NCBI GenBank assembly: GCA_025463265.1
Contig: JAOBWH010000037.1
Location: 1 to 39,402, forward strand
DNA from: Ilumatobacteraceae bacterium
Lineage (GTDB): Bacteria > Actinomycetota > Acidimicrobiia > Acidimicrobiales > Iamiaceae
DNA length: 39,402 nucleotides
Reading direction: 5' to 3'
Shown here: piece by piece, positions 1 through 7,587 of the stretch
How positions within the stretch are numbered: the first letter of the stretch is position 1
How the letters are laid out: the number at the start of each line of letters is the position of its first letter
The notes under the pieces: generated by a model
Seen by the model: only the letters and a program-made list of their open reading frames with translations
Database searches by the model: none
Told to the model about the DNA's origin: nothing
Position numbers and translations under genes: made by a program

Positions 1-1
1 C

Positions 2-412
2 CTCGGCATCGACGGCAACGCCGACCAACCCCGCAACAGCCCCGACAGCATCGTGTTCACCGACCGCTGGGGACGACCCCTCAACCCGACCGGCCAACCC
101 GTCCCACCCGCACCGCCCCAGCCCGGCCCCGCCCCGGCAGAGCACGTCGCTGCGACCGCGTCGGCCATCGGCATCACCGCCGCCCCCTACCTCGGGCCCA
201 CAGGCGAACGCCTCGACCGCTGGGGCTTCCACCTCCAAGCCGACCCACCCCACCCCTCCGACACCGCCGGCCACGCCGACAGCGCCGATGACGAGGCCGA
301 ACCGCCACCGCAGGTCACCGGGCAACGCCCCAGCACCGCACCAGCAGAACCGTGCGGACCCACCGGCGGAGCACCCATCGACCCCACCCGAGCCGGACCC
401 ACCGCCGTCTGA
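2..412 (+). CDS. C-terminal part of probable DUF222/HNH endonuclease-type protein (5' truncated)
   Basis: The reading frame is open from base 2 and runs off the left edge, so only the last 136 residues are visible; the GTG at 53 is internal. The first residues contain GNADQP and, shortly after, FTDRWGRPL, which resemble the segment just after the HNH nuclease core in actinobacterial DUF222 proteins. The remainder is a Pro/Ala-rich low-complexity tail in which a second RLDRWGFHL element echoes the first. The catalytic HNH motif itself would lie outside the window, so the family call rests on tail similarity from memory. The gene converges on the tetR gene at 506-1153. It could instead be any protein with a Pro-rich tail. 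Confidence 0.5.
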   Translation, partial: LGIDGNADQPRNSPDSIVFTDRWGRPLNPTGQPVPPAPPQPGPAPAEHVAATASAIGITAAPYLGPTGERLDRWGFHLQADPPHPSDTAGHADSADDEAEPPPQVTGQRPSTAPAEPCGPTGGAPIDPTRAGPTAV

Positions 413-464
413 CCGCAGCACCCGGGCCCAGCACCCGCCGGCAAGGACTCATCCCACCCCGCAA

Positions 465-480
465 CCCGGCCTCGGCCGGG
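465..480. terminator. Hairpin between convergent genes
   Basis: CCCGGC-CTCG-GCCGGG forms a 6-bp all-GC stem with a tetraloop in the 93-bp gap between the plus-strand gene ending at 412 and the minus-strand tetR ending at 506. There is no U tract, as is common for actinobacterial terminators, so function is inferred from position and symmetry only. Confidence 0.4.
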
Positions 481-505
481 ATATCGGCGCGGGTCGGGGG
501 AGCCG

Positions 506-1153
506 TCAGGACCGGGGCTTCGAGCGGGCCTTGCCGCTGAGGTGGAGACCCTGGTCCAGGAGCTTCAGCGCCTCGTCGATGTAGCTGACGAGCGGCTCGG
601 AGGAGCCCTGCGCCACCCACACGTCGAGGGCGGCGCGAGACACGGCGATGGTGGAGGAGGCGACGACCCGGGGGGCCAGATCGACATCGGGATCGAGGCC
701 GAGGCGCTCGGCGACGAACGGGACCAGGACGGCCTCCATCAACGGCTGGCGCTCGATGCTGCGCTGCTGGAGCTCGGGGGTGGCGGCGATGATGTCGACG
801 CGGGTGCGGGTGCCCCCGCCGTCGGCGTCGGTGTCGCTGGCGAACTCGGAGGCCAGCGAGACGGTGGCGGCGCGGATCGAGTCCATCACCGACTCGCCGT
901 TCGGTCGGGCCGCGAGCGCCGCCTCCATGGCTTCGAGGAGGTCGGCCACGCTGCCGAGCACCAGATCCTCCTTGGACCCGAAGTACCGGTAGAAGGTCCG
1001 GTGCGAGACCTCGGCCTCGGCCGCGATCTCCTCGATGGTGACGTCGTGGTAGCCGCGCTCGCGGAAGAGGCGGGTGGCGATGCGCTGCAGGTCATCGTGG
1101 GTGCGCTGCTTCTTGCGCTCGCGCAGCCCTGGGAGGTCCTTCGTCGTCACCAT
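506..1153 (-). CDS. TetR/AcrR family transcriptional regulator
   Basis: 215 residues, the usual TetR length. The N-terminal helix-turn-helix lies at about residues 15-65: a basic start (RERKKQRT), then the segment around TIEEIAAEAEVSHRTFYRYF, with the conserved YRYFGSKEDL that closes the TetR DNA-binding domain. The C-terminal half is an alpha-helical ligand-binding region with no recognisable ligand signature. Translation from ATG at 1153 is the natural choice because the HTH begins soon after it. The gene is divergent from the LigD-type polymerase gene (134-bp gap). A TetR-like palindrome lies about 2.1 kb away, before the P450 gene (3284-3301); whether this regulator binds it cannot be told from sequence. 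Target genes are unknown. Confidence 0.9.
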   Translation of the reverse strand: MVTTKDLPGLRERKKQRTHDDLQRIATRLFRERGYHDVTIEEIAAEAEVSHRTFYRYFGSKEDLVLGSVADLLEAMEAALAARPNGESVMDSIRAATVSLASEFASDTDADGGGTRTRVDIIAATPELQQRSIERQPLMEAVLVPFVAERLGLDPDVDLAPRVVASSTIAVSRAALDVWVAQGSSEPLVSYIDEALKLLDQGLHLSGKARSKPRS

Positions 1154-1287
1154 GGCATGTCCACCTGTCGTCCCGGTCGTGCCACCGCAGCCGTCCCGCC
1201 CCTGCGGCCCATCCCGCCCCCAGCATACGGAGCCGGGCCCGGGGCCAGGGTCGTGTAGCGGTCCGCCGCTTGGGGTACACCGGACAG

Positions 1288-2253
1288 GTGAGCCCGAGCC
1301 GGAAGGTCGACGAGATCCGTGAGGGCGTCGACCTCACGAACCTCGATCAGCCCTTGTTCGACGGGGCCGATGCCACCAAGCGCGACCTCGTCGACTACCT
1401 CGATGCCATCAGCGACCGGCTCCTCGGCGAGGTGCGGGGCCGGCCGTTGTCGGTCATCCGGGTCCACCGGGGCCAGGACGCGTTCATGCAGAAGAACGTG
1501 CCCACGTACGCGCCGGACTTCGTGAAGACCGTGGAGGTCTGGGCGGAGGCCTCGAAGCGCAAGGTGGCCTACGCGCTCTGCGACGATCGCCCGACCCTCC
1601 TGTGGTTCGCGAACCAGCGGGCCATCGAGTACCACCCCACGCTGGTGCTGGCCGCCGAGCCCGAGCACCCCACGCACCTGGTGCTGGACCTCGACCCGCC
1701 CGAGGGCGACGGCTTCGCCGCTGCGGTGCACGCCGCTCGCCTGGTGCGGGAGGCGCTCGATGCGGCCGGCCTGGCCTGCGTGGTGAAGACCAGCGGCGCC
1801 AAGGGCGTCCACGTGTACGTCCCGGTGGCCGGGGTCGCCCTCGACGAGGCCGCGGCGGCGACCCGGGCTGTCGCCGCCCGCGCCGAGGCGCTCGACCCGG
1901 ATGCCACCACGACGGCGTTCCTCAAGGAGGACCGCAGCGGCAAGGTGTTCATCGACGCCACCCGCGTCGGGGGTGCCACCGTCGTCGCCGCCTTCAGTCC
2001 CCGGGTCCGTCCCGGTGCACCGGTCTCGTTCCCGCTGCGGTGGGCGGACCTCGACGACGTCGCTCCTGGCGACTTCACCGTCCGCAACGCGGTCGGCCAG
2101 CTCGATCGCGCCGGGCCCTGGTTGGGCGACATCACCGCCGACCAGGCCATCCCCGCGGACCTCATCGAGGAGGGTCGGGCGATCGAGCCCGGCCGGGTCC
2201 AGGCCATGCACGAGGGCAAGCGCCGCAAGCACGCCGGCGGGTCTCGGGCGTAG
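1288..2253 (+). CDS. ligD: LigD-type polymerase/primase (NHEJ PolDom family), stand-alone
   Basis: 321 residues from GTG 1288; a TTG at 1270 would add six residues. This is the archaeo-eukaryotic primase-fold polymerase domain of bacterial NHEJ ligase D. Visible motifs are LVLDLDPPEG (metal ligands about D134 and D136), SGAKGVHV (about 169-176) and the third acidic region near D223 followed by FSPRVRPGAPVSFPL, the family's conserved basic loop. In bacterial NHEJ this domain adds nucleotides, often ribonucleotides, at break ends beside Ku and the ligase domain. Here no ligase, nuclease or Ku gene is seen in the window, so it is a separate polymerase polypeptide. TACACC lies 6 nt before GTG 1288, a near match to the leaderless -10 seen elsewhere. 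The stop codon overlaps the next gene's probable -10 box. Confidence 0.85.
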   Translation: MSPSRKVDEIREGVDLTNLDQPLFDGADATKRDLVDYLDAISDRLLGEVRGRPLSVIRVHRGQDAFMQKNVPTYAPDFVKTVEVWAEASKRKVAYALCDDRPTLLWFANQRAIEYHPTLVLAAEPEHPTHLVLDLDPPEGDGFAAAVHAARLVREALDAAGLACVVKTSGAKGVHVYVPVAGVALDEAAAATRAVAARAEALDPDATTTAFLKEDRSGKVFIDATRVGGATVVAAFSPRVRPGAPVSFPLRWADLDDVAPGDFTVRNAVGQLDRAGPWLGDITADQAIPADLIEEGRAIEPGRVQAMHEGKRRKHAGGSRA

Positions 2254-2256
2254 CGT
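2251..2256 (+). promoter_or_regulatory. Leaderless -10 box of the LLM oxidoreductase gene
   Basis: TAGCGT is followed by 7 nt and then GTG 2264, matching the TANNNT-N6/7-start pattern seen before several other genes here. Its first three bases are the TAG stop codon of the preceding polymerase gene. Confidence 0.5.
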
Positions 2257-2263
2257 CCCGCCG

Positions 2264-3247
2264 GTGTTCATCACCCGGTTCGACCTGCGGGCCCAAGGGG
2301 CCACCGGCCCGGAGCGAGCGGCGCTGCACCGGACGGCGGTCGACATGGCCCGCTACGTCGACGAGCACGGCTGCGCCTCCGTGGTGGTGTCCGAGCACCA
2401 CGCCTCCGACGACGGCTACCTGCCCGCTCCGTTCCAGCTGGCGGCGGCGATGGCGGCGGCCACGTCGGCGACCCCGATCGTGCTGGCCCTCACGATCCTG
2501 CCGCTGCACGACCCCGTCCGCCTGGCCGAGGACATCATCACCCTCGACCACCTCAGCGAAGGCCGGGCCATGGTGGTGCTCGGCCTCGGGTACCGGCCGG
2601 TGGAGTACGAGCTGTTCGGCGTGGACTTCGCCCGCCGGGGTGCCATCGCGGAAGAGAAGCTGACCCGGCTGCTCGCGCTCCTCGACGACGCCCACCACGG
2701 CACCGACGAGGTCCGCGTCACCCCGGGGCCGTACACGTCGCCGCGGCCGCTGCTCGCCTGGGGCGGCGGCAGCCACGCCGCCGCCCGACGAGCCGGACGG
2801 CACGGGATCGGCTTCTTCGGGCAGAACGACGCGCTGGGCACCCGGGACGCGTACGTGGAGGCGGCGCGCGCCGCCGGGCACGAGCCCGGCCTGTGCGTGC
2901 TGCCCTCCCCCGCTGCCCCGTTCTCGGTGTTCGTGGCCGAGGACGACGACACCGGGTGGGCCGAGGTGGGTGCGTCGCTCCTCGCCGACGCCGTGGCCTA
3001 CCACCGATGGAACGCCGCAGCCGGCCTCGCCGAGCCCACCGCCAGCGTCACCGCAGCGTCGACCGTCGAGGAGCTGCGCGCCGCCGATGGCGCCCACCGG
3101 GTGGTCACCGCGGAGGGGGCGCGCCGCTTGGTGGCGGAGCACGGTCTGCTCGCGCTCCACCCGCTCTGCGGCGGCCTCGACCCCGAGACCGCCTGGCCCT
3201 ACCTCCGGCGGGCGGTCGCCGCCGTCTCGGGCTCGGGCCCTCGATGA
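2264..3247 (+). CDS. LLM-class flavin-dependent oxidoreductase (luciferase-like monooxygenase)
   Basis: 327 residues, TIM-barrel luciferase-like family. Evidence: an early SEHHASDDGYLP segment, the typical LALTILPLHDPVRLAEDIITL strand-helix (shortened here to its core LPLHDPVRLAED), the LGLGYRPVEYELFGVDF signature with the following Arg-rich helix, and WGGGSHAAARRAGRHG around the phosphate-binding region. Such enzymes use FMN or F420; the sequence alone does not decide which, though F420 is common in actinobacteria. The frame is open further upstream (from about 1901), but similarity begins at VFITRFDL, so GTG 2264 is chosen; it lies 10 bp after the stop of the polymerase gene. The substrate is unknown. 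The P450 gene follows on the same strand, so an oxidative catabolic context is plausible but not shown. Confidence 0.85.
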   Translation: MFITRFDLRAQGATGPERAALHRTAVDMARYVDEHGCASVVVSEHHASDDGYLPAPFQLAAAMAAATSATPIVLALTILPLHDPVRLAEDIITLDHLSEGRAMVVLGLGYRPVEYELFGVDFARRGAIAEEKLTRLLALLDDAHHGTDEVRVTPGPYTSPRPLLAWGGGSHAAARRAGRHGIGFFGQNDALGTRDAYVEAARAAGHEPGLCVLPSPAAPFSVFVAEDDDTGWAEVGASLLADAVAYHRWNAAAGLAEPTASVTAASTVEELRAADGAHRVVTAEGARRLVAEHGLLALHPLCGGLDPETAWPYLRRAVAAVSGSGPR

Positions 3248-3283
3248 CCGCCGACACCGACACCGGCGCCCCGCGTGACGTCA

Positions 3284-3301
3284 CTTGACCGGTCAGTCAA
3301 G
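3284..3301 (+). promoter_or_regulatory. Palindromic operator-like site before the P450 gene
   Basis: CTTGAC-N6-GTCAAG forms 6-bp inverted arms, and the overlapping TGACCGGTCA (3286-3295) is a perfect 10-bp palindrome. The size and the GAC/GTC composition resemble operators of TetR-family repressors. It abuts the P450 -10 box, so a bound repressor would block transcription. Confidence 0.5.
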
Positions 3302-3307
3302 TACGGT
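3302..3307 (+). promoter_or_regulatory. Leaderless -10 box of the P450 gene
   Basis: TACGGT is followed by 6 nt and ATG 3314, predicting a transcript that starts at or next to the start codon. This supports ATG 3314 over the in-frame GTG at 3275. Confidence 0.5.
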
Positions 3308-3313
3308 GCGTCC

Positions 3314-4609
3314 ATGCGCGAAACCGCCCCGACCATCGCCCAAGCCGAGTTCTGGCGGAGACCGCTCCAAGCCCGCATGGATGACTTCGCCGCCATGCGC
3401 GCCGAGTCGCCGTTCACCCGGTCCGAGATCCCGAACCTGCTCACCAACGAGACCGACGAGTTCTACGCCGTCACCCGCTACGCCGAGCTCGTCGAGATCA
3501 GCCGCCACCCGCAGGATTTCTGCTCGGGCAAGGGCAGCACGAACATCTCCGACATGCCGCCCGAGGCGCTGGAGTTCTTCGGCTCGTTCATCGCCATGGA
3601 CGATCCCCGGCACGCCCGCCAGCGCGGCATCGTCGCCCGCTCGTTCACGCCCCGCAAGCTCCAGGGCGTGCTCGACTCGGTGGAGACCATCTGCACCGAG
3701 GTCATCGACGACCTGTGCGAGCAGGGCGAGGCCGACCTCGTCGAGGCGCTTTCCCAGCCGTTCCCGCTCCTCGTGATCTGCGACATGATGGGCATCCCCC
3801 GCAGCGAGTTCGGCACCGTCCTGCGGGCCACCAACGTGATCCTCGGCGGCGGCGACGCCGAGATGATGGGGCTGCCCGCCACGGACGGTGGGGCGGTCGA
3901 TCCGAACGAACTGATCGGCGCGTTCTTCGGAGCCGGGATGGAGCTCATCGGGCTCATGAACGAGCTCGCTGAGTTCCGGCGGAAGAACCCCACCGACGAC
4001 CTCACCTCGGCGCTCGTGCACAACGATCTCGGCGAGGACATGTTGACCCCGGAGGAGATCGGGCCGTTCTTCATCCTCTTGGCGGTGGCCGGCAACGACA
4101 CCACCCGGACTGCGATCAGCCACGGCATGCACCTGCTCTCGCACAACCCCGACCAGCGCAAGATCTGGCAGGACGACCTCGACGGCGTGAGCGGCACGGC
4201 GGTCGACGAGATCGTGCGGGTCGCCTCGCCGGTCACGTTCATGCGCCGCACCGTCACCCGCGACCTCACGCTCTCGGGCCACGACTTCAAGGCGGACGAC
4301 AAGCTCATCCTCTTCTACGGCGCCGCCAACCGCGACCCTCGCGTCTTCGACGATCCGGAGCGCTTCGACGTCCGCCGAGACCCGAACCCGCACGTCGGCT
4401 TCGGCGGTCCCGGTCCGCACTTCTGCCTCGGTGCCCACCTGGCCCGACGGGAGCTGTCGGTCGCGTTCCGCCAGCTCCTCACCCGCCTCCCCGACATCGA
4501 GGTCACGGGCGAGCCCGTCCTGCTCGATGCGCTGGGCGTCCCGCTCGTCGGAGGCATCAAGCACCTCCCCGTCGCCTTCACCCCGACCGCGAGGGTCGGC
4601 GCCGCCTGA
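3314..4609 (+). CDS. Cytochrome P450
   Basis: 431 residues, soluble bacterial class I size. Haem-thiolate signature FGGPGPHFCLGAHLAR with the axial Cys at about 371; I-helix oxygen-activation motif AGNDTTR at about 259-265; K-helix ExxR in DEIVR; a haem-propionate Arg in FMRRT. The haem motif resembles those of the CYP124/125/142 group that oxidises sterol side chains and methyl-branched lipids, but the family cannot be fixed without alignment. It needs a ferredoxin and reductase; none adjoins it. An upstream in-frame GTG (3275) would place the operator-like palindrome inside the coding sequence, so ATG 3314 is preferred. Expression is probably repressed by a TetR-type protein acting on 3284-3301. 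Confidence 0.93.
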   Translation: MRETAPTIAQAEFWRRPLQARMDDFAAMRAESPFTRSEIPNLLTNETDEFYAVTRYAELVEISRHPQDFCSGKGSTNISDMPPEALEFFGSFIAMDDPRHARQRGIVARSFTPRKLQGVLDSVETICTEVIDDLCEQGEADLVEALSQPFPLLVICDMMGIPRSEFGTVLRATNVILGGGDAEMMGLPATDGGAVDPNELIGAFFGAGMELIGLMNELAEFRRKNPTDDLTSALVHNDLGEDMLTPEEIGPFFILLAVAGNDTTRTAISHGMHLLSHNPDQRKIWQDDLDGVSGTAVDEIVRVASPVTFMRRTVTRDLTLSGHDFKADDKLILFYGAANRDPRVFDDPERFDVRRDPNPHVGFGGPGPHFCLGAHLARRELSVAFRQLLTRLPDIEVTGEPVLLDALGVPLVGGIKHLPVAFTPTARVGAA

Positions 4610-4628
4610 TCGTGGGTAGTGGCGCCAC

Positions 4629-4775
4629 ATGTTCGCCACCTTCATCGCAAAGTTCGGCCGACGCCTCGTGATGTGGGCCGTGGTCGCCGTCGCCAGCGCC
4701 CTGGCCCGAAAGGCCCTCGACACGTGGGCGTCGGGTGATGAGCCCATCGAGACCACCGGTGCCGCAACCACCTGA
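4629..4775 (+). CDS. Small hydrophobic/basic protein, 48 aa, unknown function
   Basis: ATG 4629 to TGA 4773-4775 encodes 48 residues. A basic N-terminus (AKFGRR) leads into a hydrophobic helix of about 14 residues (LVMWAVVAVASALA), then RKALDTW and a polar acidic/Thr tail, as in small single-pass or amphipathic membrane proteins. TAGTGG lies 6 nt before the ATG, one base short of the leaderless consensus. It starts 19 bp after the P450 stop and overlaps the next gene by up to 41 nt. No family is recognised. It could be spurious, but start context, composition and position argue for a real gene. Confidence 0.45.
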   Translation: MFATFIAKFGRRLVMWAVVAVASALARKALDTWASGDEPIETTGAATT

Positions 4776-5268
4776 GGTGGAGGCCCCGCACTTCATCGAG
4801 ATCGATGGCCGGCGGTGGCGCGCGACCGATCCTTCGATACCGGATGCCTTCCGCAAGGAGCTCGTCGACGAGCTGATGCGCGCCCGCCGGGCCATCGGCG
4901 TGCTGATCAAGGCCGGGGATGACGAGCTGCTCGCCGACGCCCGCCGGCAGGTCAGCGCGGCCAAGATCGCCCTCGGCGAACGGGGCGAGCCCTGGTGGGA
5001 CGAGCCGTCTGTGGAAGGTCGGCGCCAGCGCATCGAGGCGGCGATCCTCGCCCTCGCCGGCCACCGGGCCCCCGAGGGCACCATCTGCCCCTCCGACGCG
5101 GCACGCGCCATCGGCGGCGCCCAGTGGCGGAGCCTGGTCCCCGCGGTCCGAGACGTCGCTCGAGACCTGGCGCGCGCCGGTCAGGTGCAGGTGACCCAGG
5201 GCGGCACGCCGCTCGACCCCGATGCTGACTGGAAGGGCCCGGTGAGGATCCGCCTCACCCCGAGCTGA
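4738..5268 (+). CDS. DUF3253-containing protein
   Basis: 176 residues from ATG 4738; GTG 4735, 4759 and 4777 are alternative starts, and only the last avoids overlap with the small upstream ORF. The N-terminal part (FIEIDGRRWRATDP, then a helical ELVDELMRARRAIG segment) belongs to a conserved actinobacterial domain often labelled 'biopolymer transporter Tol' in databases without functional support. The C-terminal 75 residues (CPSDAARAIGGAQWRSLVP, later LARAGQVQVTQGG and GPVRIRL) look like DUF3253, a small winged-helix-like domain found alone or fused. Biochemical function is unknown. The gene converges on the PPOX-type gene with only two bases between stop codons. Confidence 0.75.
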   Translation: MSPSRPPVPQPPEVEAPHFIEIDGRRWRATDPSIPDAFRKELVDELMRARRAIGVLIKAGDDELLADARRQVSAAKIALGERGEPWWDEPSVEGRRQRIEAAILALAGHRAPEGTICPSDAARAIGGAQWRSLVPAVRDVARDLARAGQVQVTQGGTPLDPDADWKGPVRIRLTPS

Positions 5269-5277
5269 CCTCAGCTC
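5262..5277. terminator. Inverted repeat spanning two convergent stop codons
   Basis: GAGCTGA-CC-TCAGCTC is symmetric and contains the TGA of the plus gene (5266-5268) and the TGA of the minus gene (5271-5273). As RNA it gives a 6-bp stem with an ACCT loop on either strand, a candidate bidirectional terminator without a U tract. Confidence 0.35.
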
Positions 5278-5726
5278 ACTGACCCGTGCTCGCCGATGTC
5301 GGGCTCGGTCTTGGTGATCTTCGCCTTCACGAGCCCGATGGCGGCTTTGGCTGCGTTCGGCGCGGTCCACCAGGACCCGTGCTCGACGTCGATCCGCAGG
5401 GCGATGGGCGACTGGTCCTCCTGGAACCAGGCACCCGAGACGGGGTCGCCCAGCTCTTCGATGACCGCCGGATCGCGCACCAGCTCCGCGGTGCCGGTCG
5501 CCGACACCCAGGTCTTGTCGTCGACGAAGGAGAGGTGACCCGAGCCGCCGGTCTGGCCGAGCCACTCCGCGCCGTCGCCGACCAGGAACCACACCCGGTC
5601 GCCGTCGACCTTCTGCACGGTGAGCGGCCGGGCCTCCAGGCCGTCATCGCCGTCGAGGGTGAGCATCGCCACCCGGATGCCGTCGGTGAGGTCGGCCAGG
5701 GTGCGGGTTTCGTCGGTGGAGGACAT
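5271..5726 (-). CDS. Pyridoxamine 5'-phosphate oxidase-like (general stress protein 26 type) flavin-binding protein
   Basis: 151 residues from ATG 5726. The split beta-barrel pattern of the PPOX/general stress protein 26 family is visible: TLADLTDGIRVAMLTL at the start, ARPLTVQKV, VWFLVGDGAEW, a VSATGTAELV strand, and the C-terminal WW-containing segment. Family members bind FMN, F420 or haem; several are general-stress proteins with no known substrate. It lies 44 bp downstream of the transglutaminase-like gene on the same strand, so it may be the last gene of the ATP-grasp/alpha-E/transglutaminase operon, though a separate promoter is possible. The cofactor is not decidable from sequence. 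Confidence 0.75.
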   Translation of the reverse strand: MSSTDETRTLADLTDGIRVAMLTLDGDDGLEARPLTVQKVDGDRVWFLVGDGAEWLGQTGGSGHLSFVDDKTWVSATGTAELVRDPAVIEELGDPVSGAWFQEDQSPIALRIDVEHGSWWTAPNAAKAAIGLVKAKITKTEPDIGEHGSVS

Positions 5727-5770
5727 GGCGACCACTCCCCACGCGACGATGGCCCGAACCTCGGACCAGA

Positions 5771-6616
5771 TCAGGCCTTGCGGACGAGCTCCACGCTGAC
5801 CTCGAGCTCCTGGTCGGCCCGACCGGCGTAGATGCCTCGGAAGGGGGCGACGTCGTGGTAGTCCCGGCCGGCGGCGACGCGGATGTGGCGCTCCTCCACC
5901 GGGTTCAAGCTGGTGGGATCGAGCGGCCAGACCGTGCCGGTGAACGCCGCCACCCACGCGTGGCTCTCGCCGACGATGGCCTCGTCGATCTCCGCCTTCG
6001 GGTCCGGGTGCAGGTAGCCCGACACGTACCACGACGGGATGCCCATGGCCCGCAGGAGGGCCAGCGACACGTGGGCGAAGTCCTGGCACACGCCGGACCC
6101 CGCCGCCAGCACCTCGGGCGACGTGGTCTTCACGCCGGTGCTCCCCCGCTTGTAGTCGAGCCGCTCGTTGACCCAGGCCGATGCTGCCTCGGCCGCCTTC
6201 GCCGGCGTGTCGTGCGCCGCCGCCAGCTCCGCCGCGACGGCGGCCAGCTCCTCGTCCCACGTGACGCTGGTGGTGGGGACCAGCAGCTCCTCGAACTGGT
6301 CGCGGATCTGCGGATCGGCCAGGTCGTCCCAGCTGGCGTCGCCCGGACGAGCGGGCTCGGTGGCCGTCTCCACGGTCGACCGCCCGATGACCGTCAAGGC
6401 CTGGTGCGGCACCTGGAGGTCGAAGTGGTGCACCACCGAACCCCAGTAGTCGACGTGGCGCACGACCCGGGTGGAGGGCTCCACCTCCACCCGGCTGGCC
6501 AGCACCGCCTGGTGCCGGTCGCTGCGGGGCTCGAGCCGGGCCTCGTTGTAGGACTGCGACACCGGCGCCGAGTACCGGTACCTGGTCGTGTGCGTGACCT
6601 GCAGCCGCCACGTCAT
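5771..6616 (-). CDS. Transglutaminase-like cysteine peptidase-fold protein
   Basis: 281 residues from ATG 6616, whose ATGA overlaps the stop of the alpha-E gene, showing translational coupling. N-terminal beta domain (RLQVTHTTRYRYSAPVSQSY) typical of bacterial transglutaminase-like proteins, then the catalytic domain: Cys in GSGVCQDFAH (about 177), His in ESHAWV (about 219), Asp in PLDPTSL (about 233). All three triad residues are present, so it is probably active as a peptidase or amide-transferring enzyme. The family is constantly found beside alpha-E and circularly permuted ATP-grasp genes and is thought to act on the peptide they make. There is no signal peptide, so cytoplasmic. A start seven codons upstream would lengthen the overlap and is not preferred. 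Confidence 0.9.
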   Translation of the reverse strand: MTWRLQVTHTTRYRYSAPVSQSYNEARLEPRSDRHQAVLASRVEVEPSTRVVRHVDYWGSVVHHFDLQVPHQALTVIGRSTVETATEPARPGDASWDDLADPQIRDQFEELLVPTTSVTWDEELAAVAAELAAAHDTPAKAAEAASAWVNERLDYKRGSTGVKTTSPEVLAAGSGVCQDFAHVSLALLRAMGIPSWYVSGYLHPDPKAEIDEAIVGESHAWVAAFTGTVWPLDPTSLNPVEERHIRVAAGRDYHDVAPFRGIYAGRADQELEVSVELVRKA

Positions 6617-7587
6617 GCCGGACGGTCCACGTTCCACTCGATGAACGAGGCCCGCTGGAAGTAGCGCTGGGTGACCAGTTCGCTGGCGTGGGCGCAGGCG
6701 GCCTGAAGGCGCATGACCGTGCCGTTGAGGTCGGCGGCCAGGGTGGCGGGGTCGGTGTAGGCCAGCTCGCTGCGGATGCGGCCCACCTCACGGGCGGCGG
6801 CGCTCACGCGGGGCTGGGCCTGGCGACGCCCGCTCGGTCCGGTGGACCCGTCGACCTGCTCGAGGCACATCTCGGCCTGGGCCAGGGCGTAGTTGACCGA
6901 CCGGGGGAAGTCCGGGTCGAGCAGCAGGACGCTCAGGGCCTTGGCCTGGTCGATGTCGCCGCCGTAGGTCCGGAGGAACGCGTCGTTGGCACCGCAGGAG
7001 ACGAGGACGCCGTTCCAGCGCGAGGCGTCGGCGGTGGCCGGCACCGCACCCAGGAGGCGGGCGGTCATGTCGACGCGCTCGAGGCAGCGGCCGATGGTGA
7101 GGAAGCGCCAGCCGTCGTCGTGCAGGAGCACGGTGTCGGTGAGGCCGCCGACGAGGGCGACGCGATCGCGCACCCACTGGAACAGGAGGTGCGGGCCGAG
7201 CGTCCGGGCGGCCCGGACGTGGTTGTCGAGCTCGTGGTAGGTCCGGTTCAGGGCCTCCCACACCTCGGTGGCGAGGATCTCGCGCAGGCCTCGGGCGTTC
7301 TCCCGGGCCAGGCGCAGGGAGCCGACCACCGAACTGGGGTTGTCGGCGTCGTAGGCGAGCATCTCGGTGGCCTGCCAGAGGTCGATGGGCCCCTCGCTCG
7401 AATCACCGATGCGCGCCAGCTCCGACGGGTCGAGGCCCATGGCGGCCAGGAGCGACGCTCCGACGCGCTCGTCGTTCACCTGGACCACCATCCGGTGGAC
7501 GTAGACGTCGAGCAGCCGGGCTGTGTCGTCGGCCCGCTCGAGGTAGCGGCCCATCCAGTACAGGGCCTCGGCGATGCGGCTCAGCAC
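6613..7587 (-). CDS. Alpha-E domain protein (DUF403)
   Basis: 324 residues, GTG start 7587. Diagnostic opening MLSRIAEALYWMGRYLERAD, followed by an almost entirely helical protein including RENARGLREILATEVWEALN and a conserved central FLTIGRCLERVDMTARLL. Alpha-E proteins have no established enzymatic activity; by genomic association they are partners of circularly permuted type-2 ATP-grasp enzymes and transglutaminase-like proteins. The GTG overlaps the end of the ATP-grasp gene by 7 nt and its stop overlaps the transglutaminase start by 4 nt, so the three are one coupled unit. Confidence 0.92.
   Translation of the reverse strand: MLSRIAEALYWMGRYLERADDTARLLDVYVHRMVVQVNDERVGASLLAAMGLDPSELARIGDSSEGPIDLWQATEMLAYDADNPSSVVGSLRLARENARGLREILATEVWEALNRTYHELDNHVRAARTLGPHLLFQWVRDRVALVGGLTDTVLLHDDGWRFLTIGRCLERVDMTARLLGAVPATADASRWNGVLVSCGANDAFLRTYGGDIDQAKALSVLLLDPDFPRSVNYALAQAEMCLEQVDGSTGPSGRRQAQPRVSAAAREVGRIRSELAYTDPATLAADLNGTVMRLQAACAHASELVTQRYFQRASFIEWNVDRPA

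Noticed and set aside
1270-1287. TTG 1270 as the start of the LigD-type polymerase
   Set aside because: It would add six residues with no family support; GTG 1288 follows a near -10 box at leaderless spacing.
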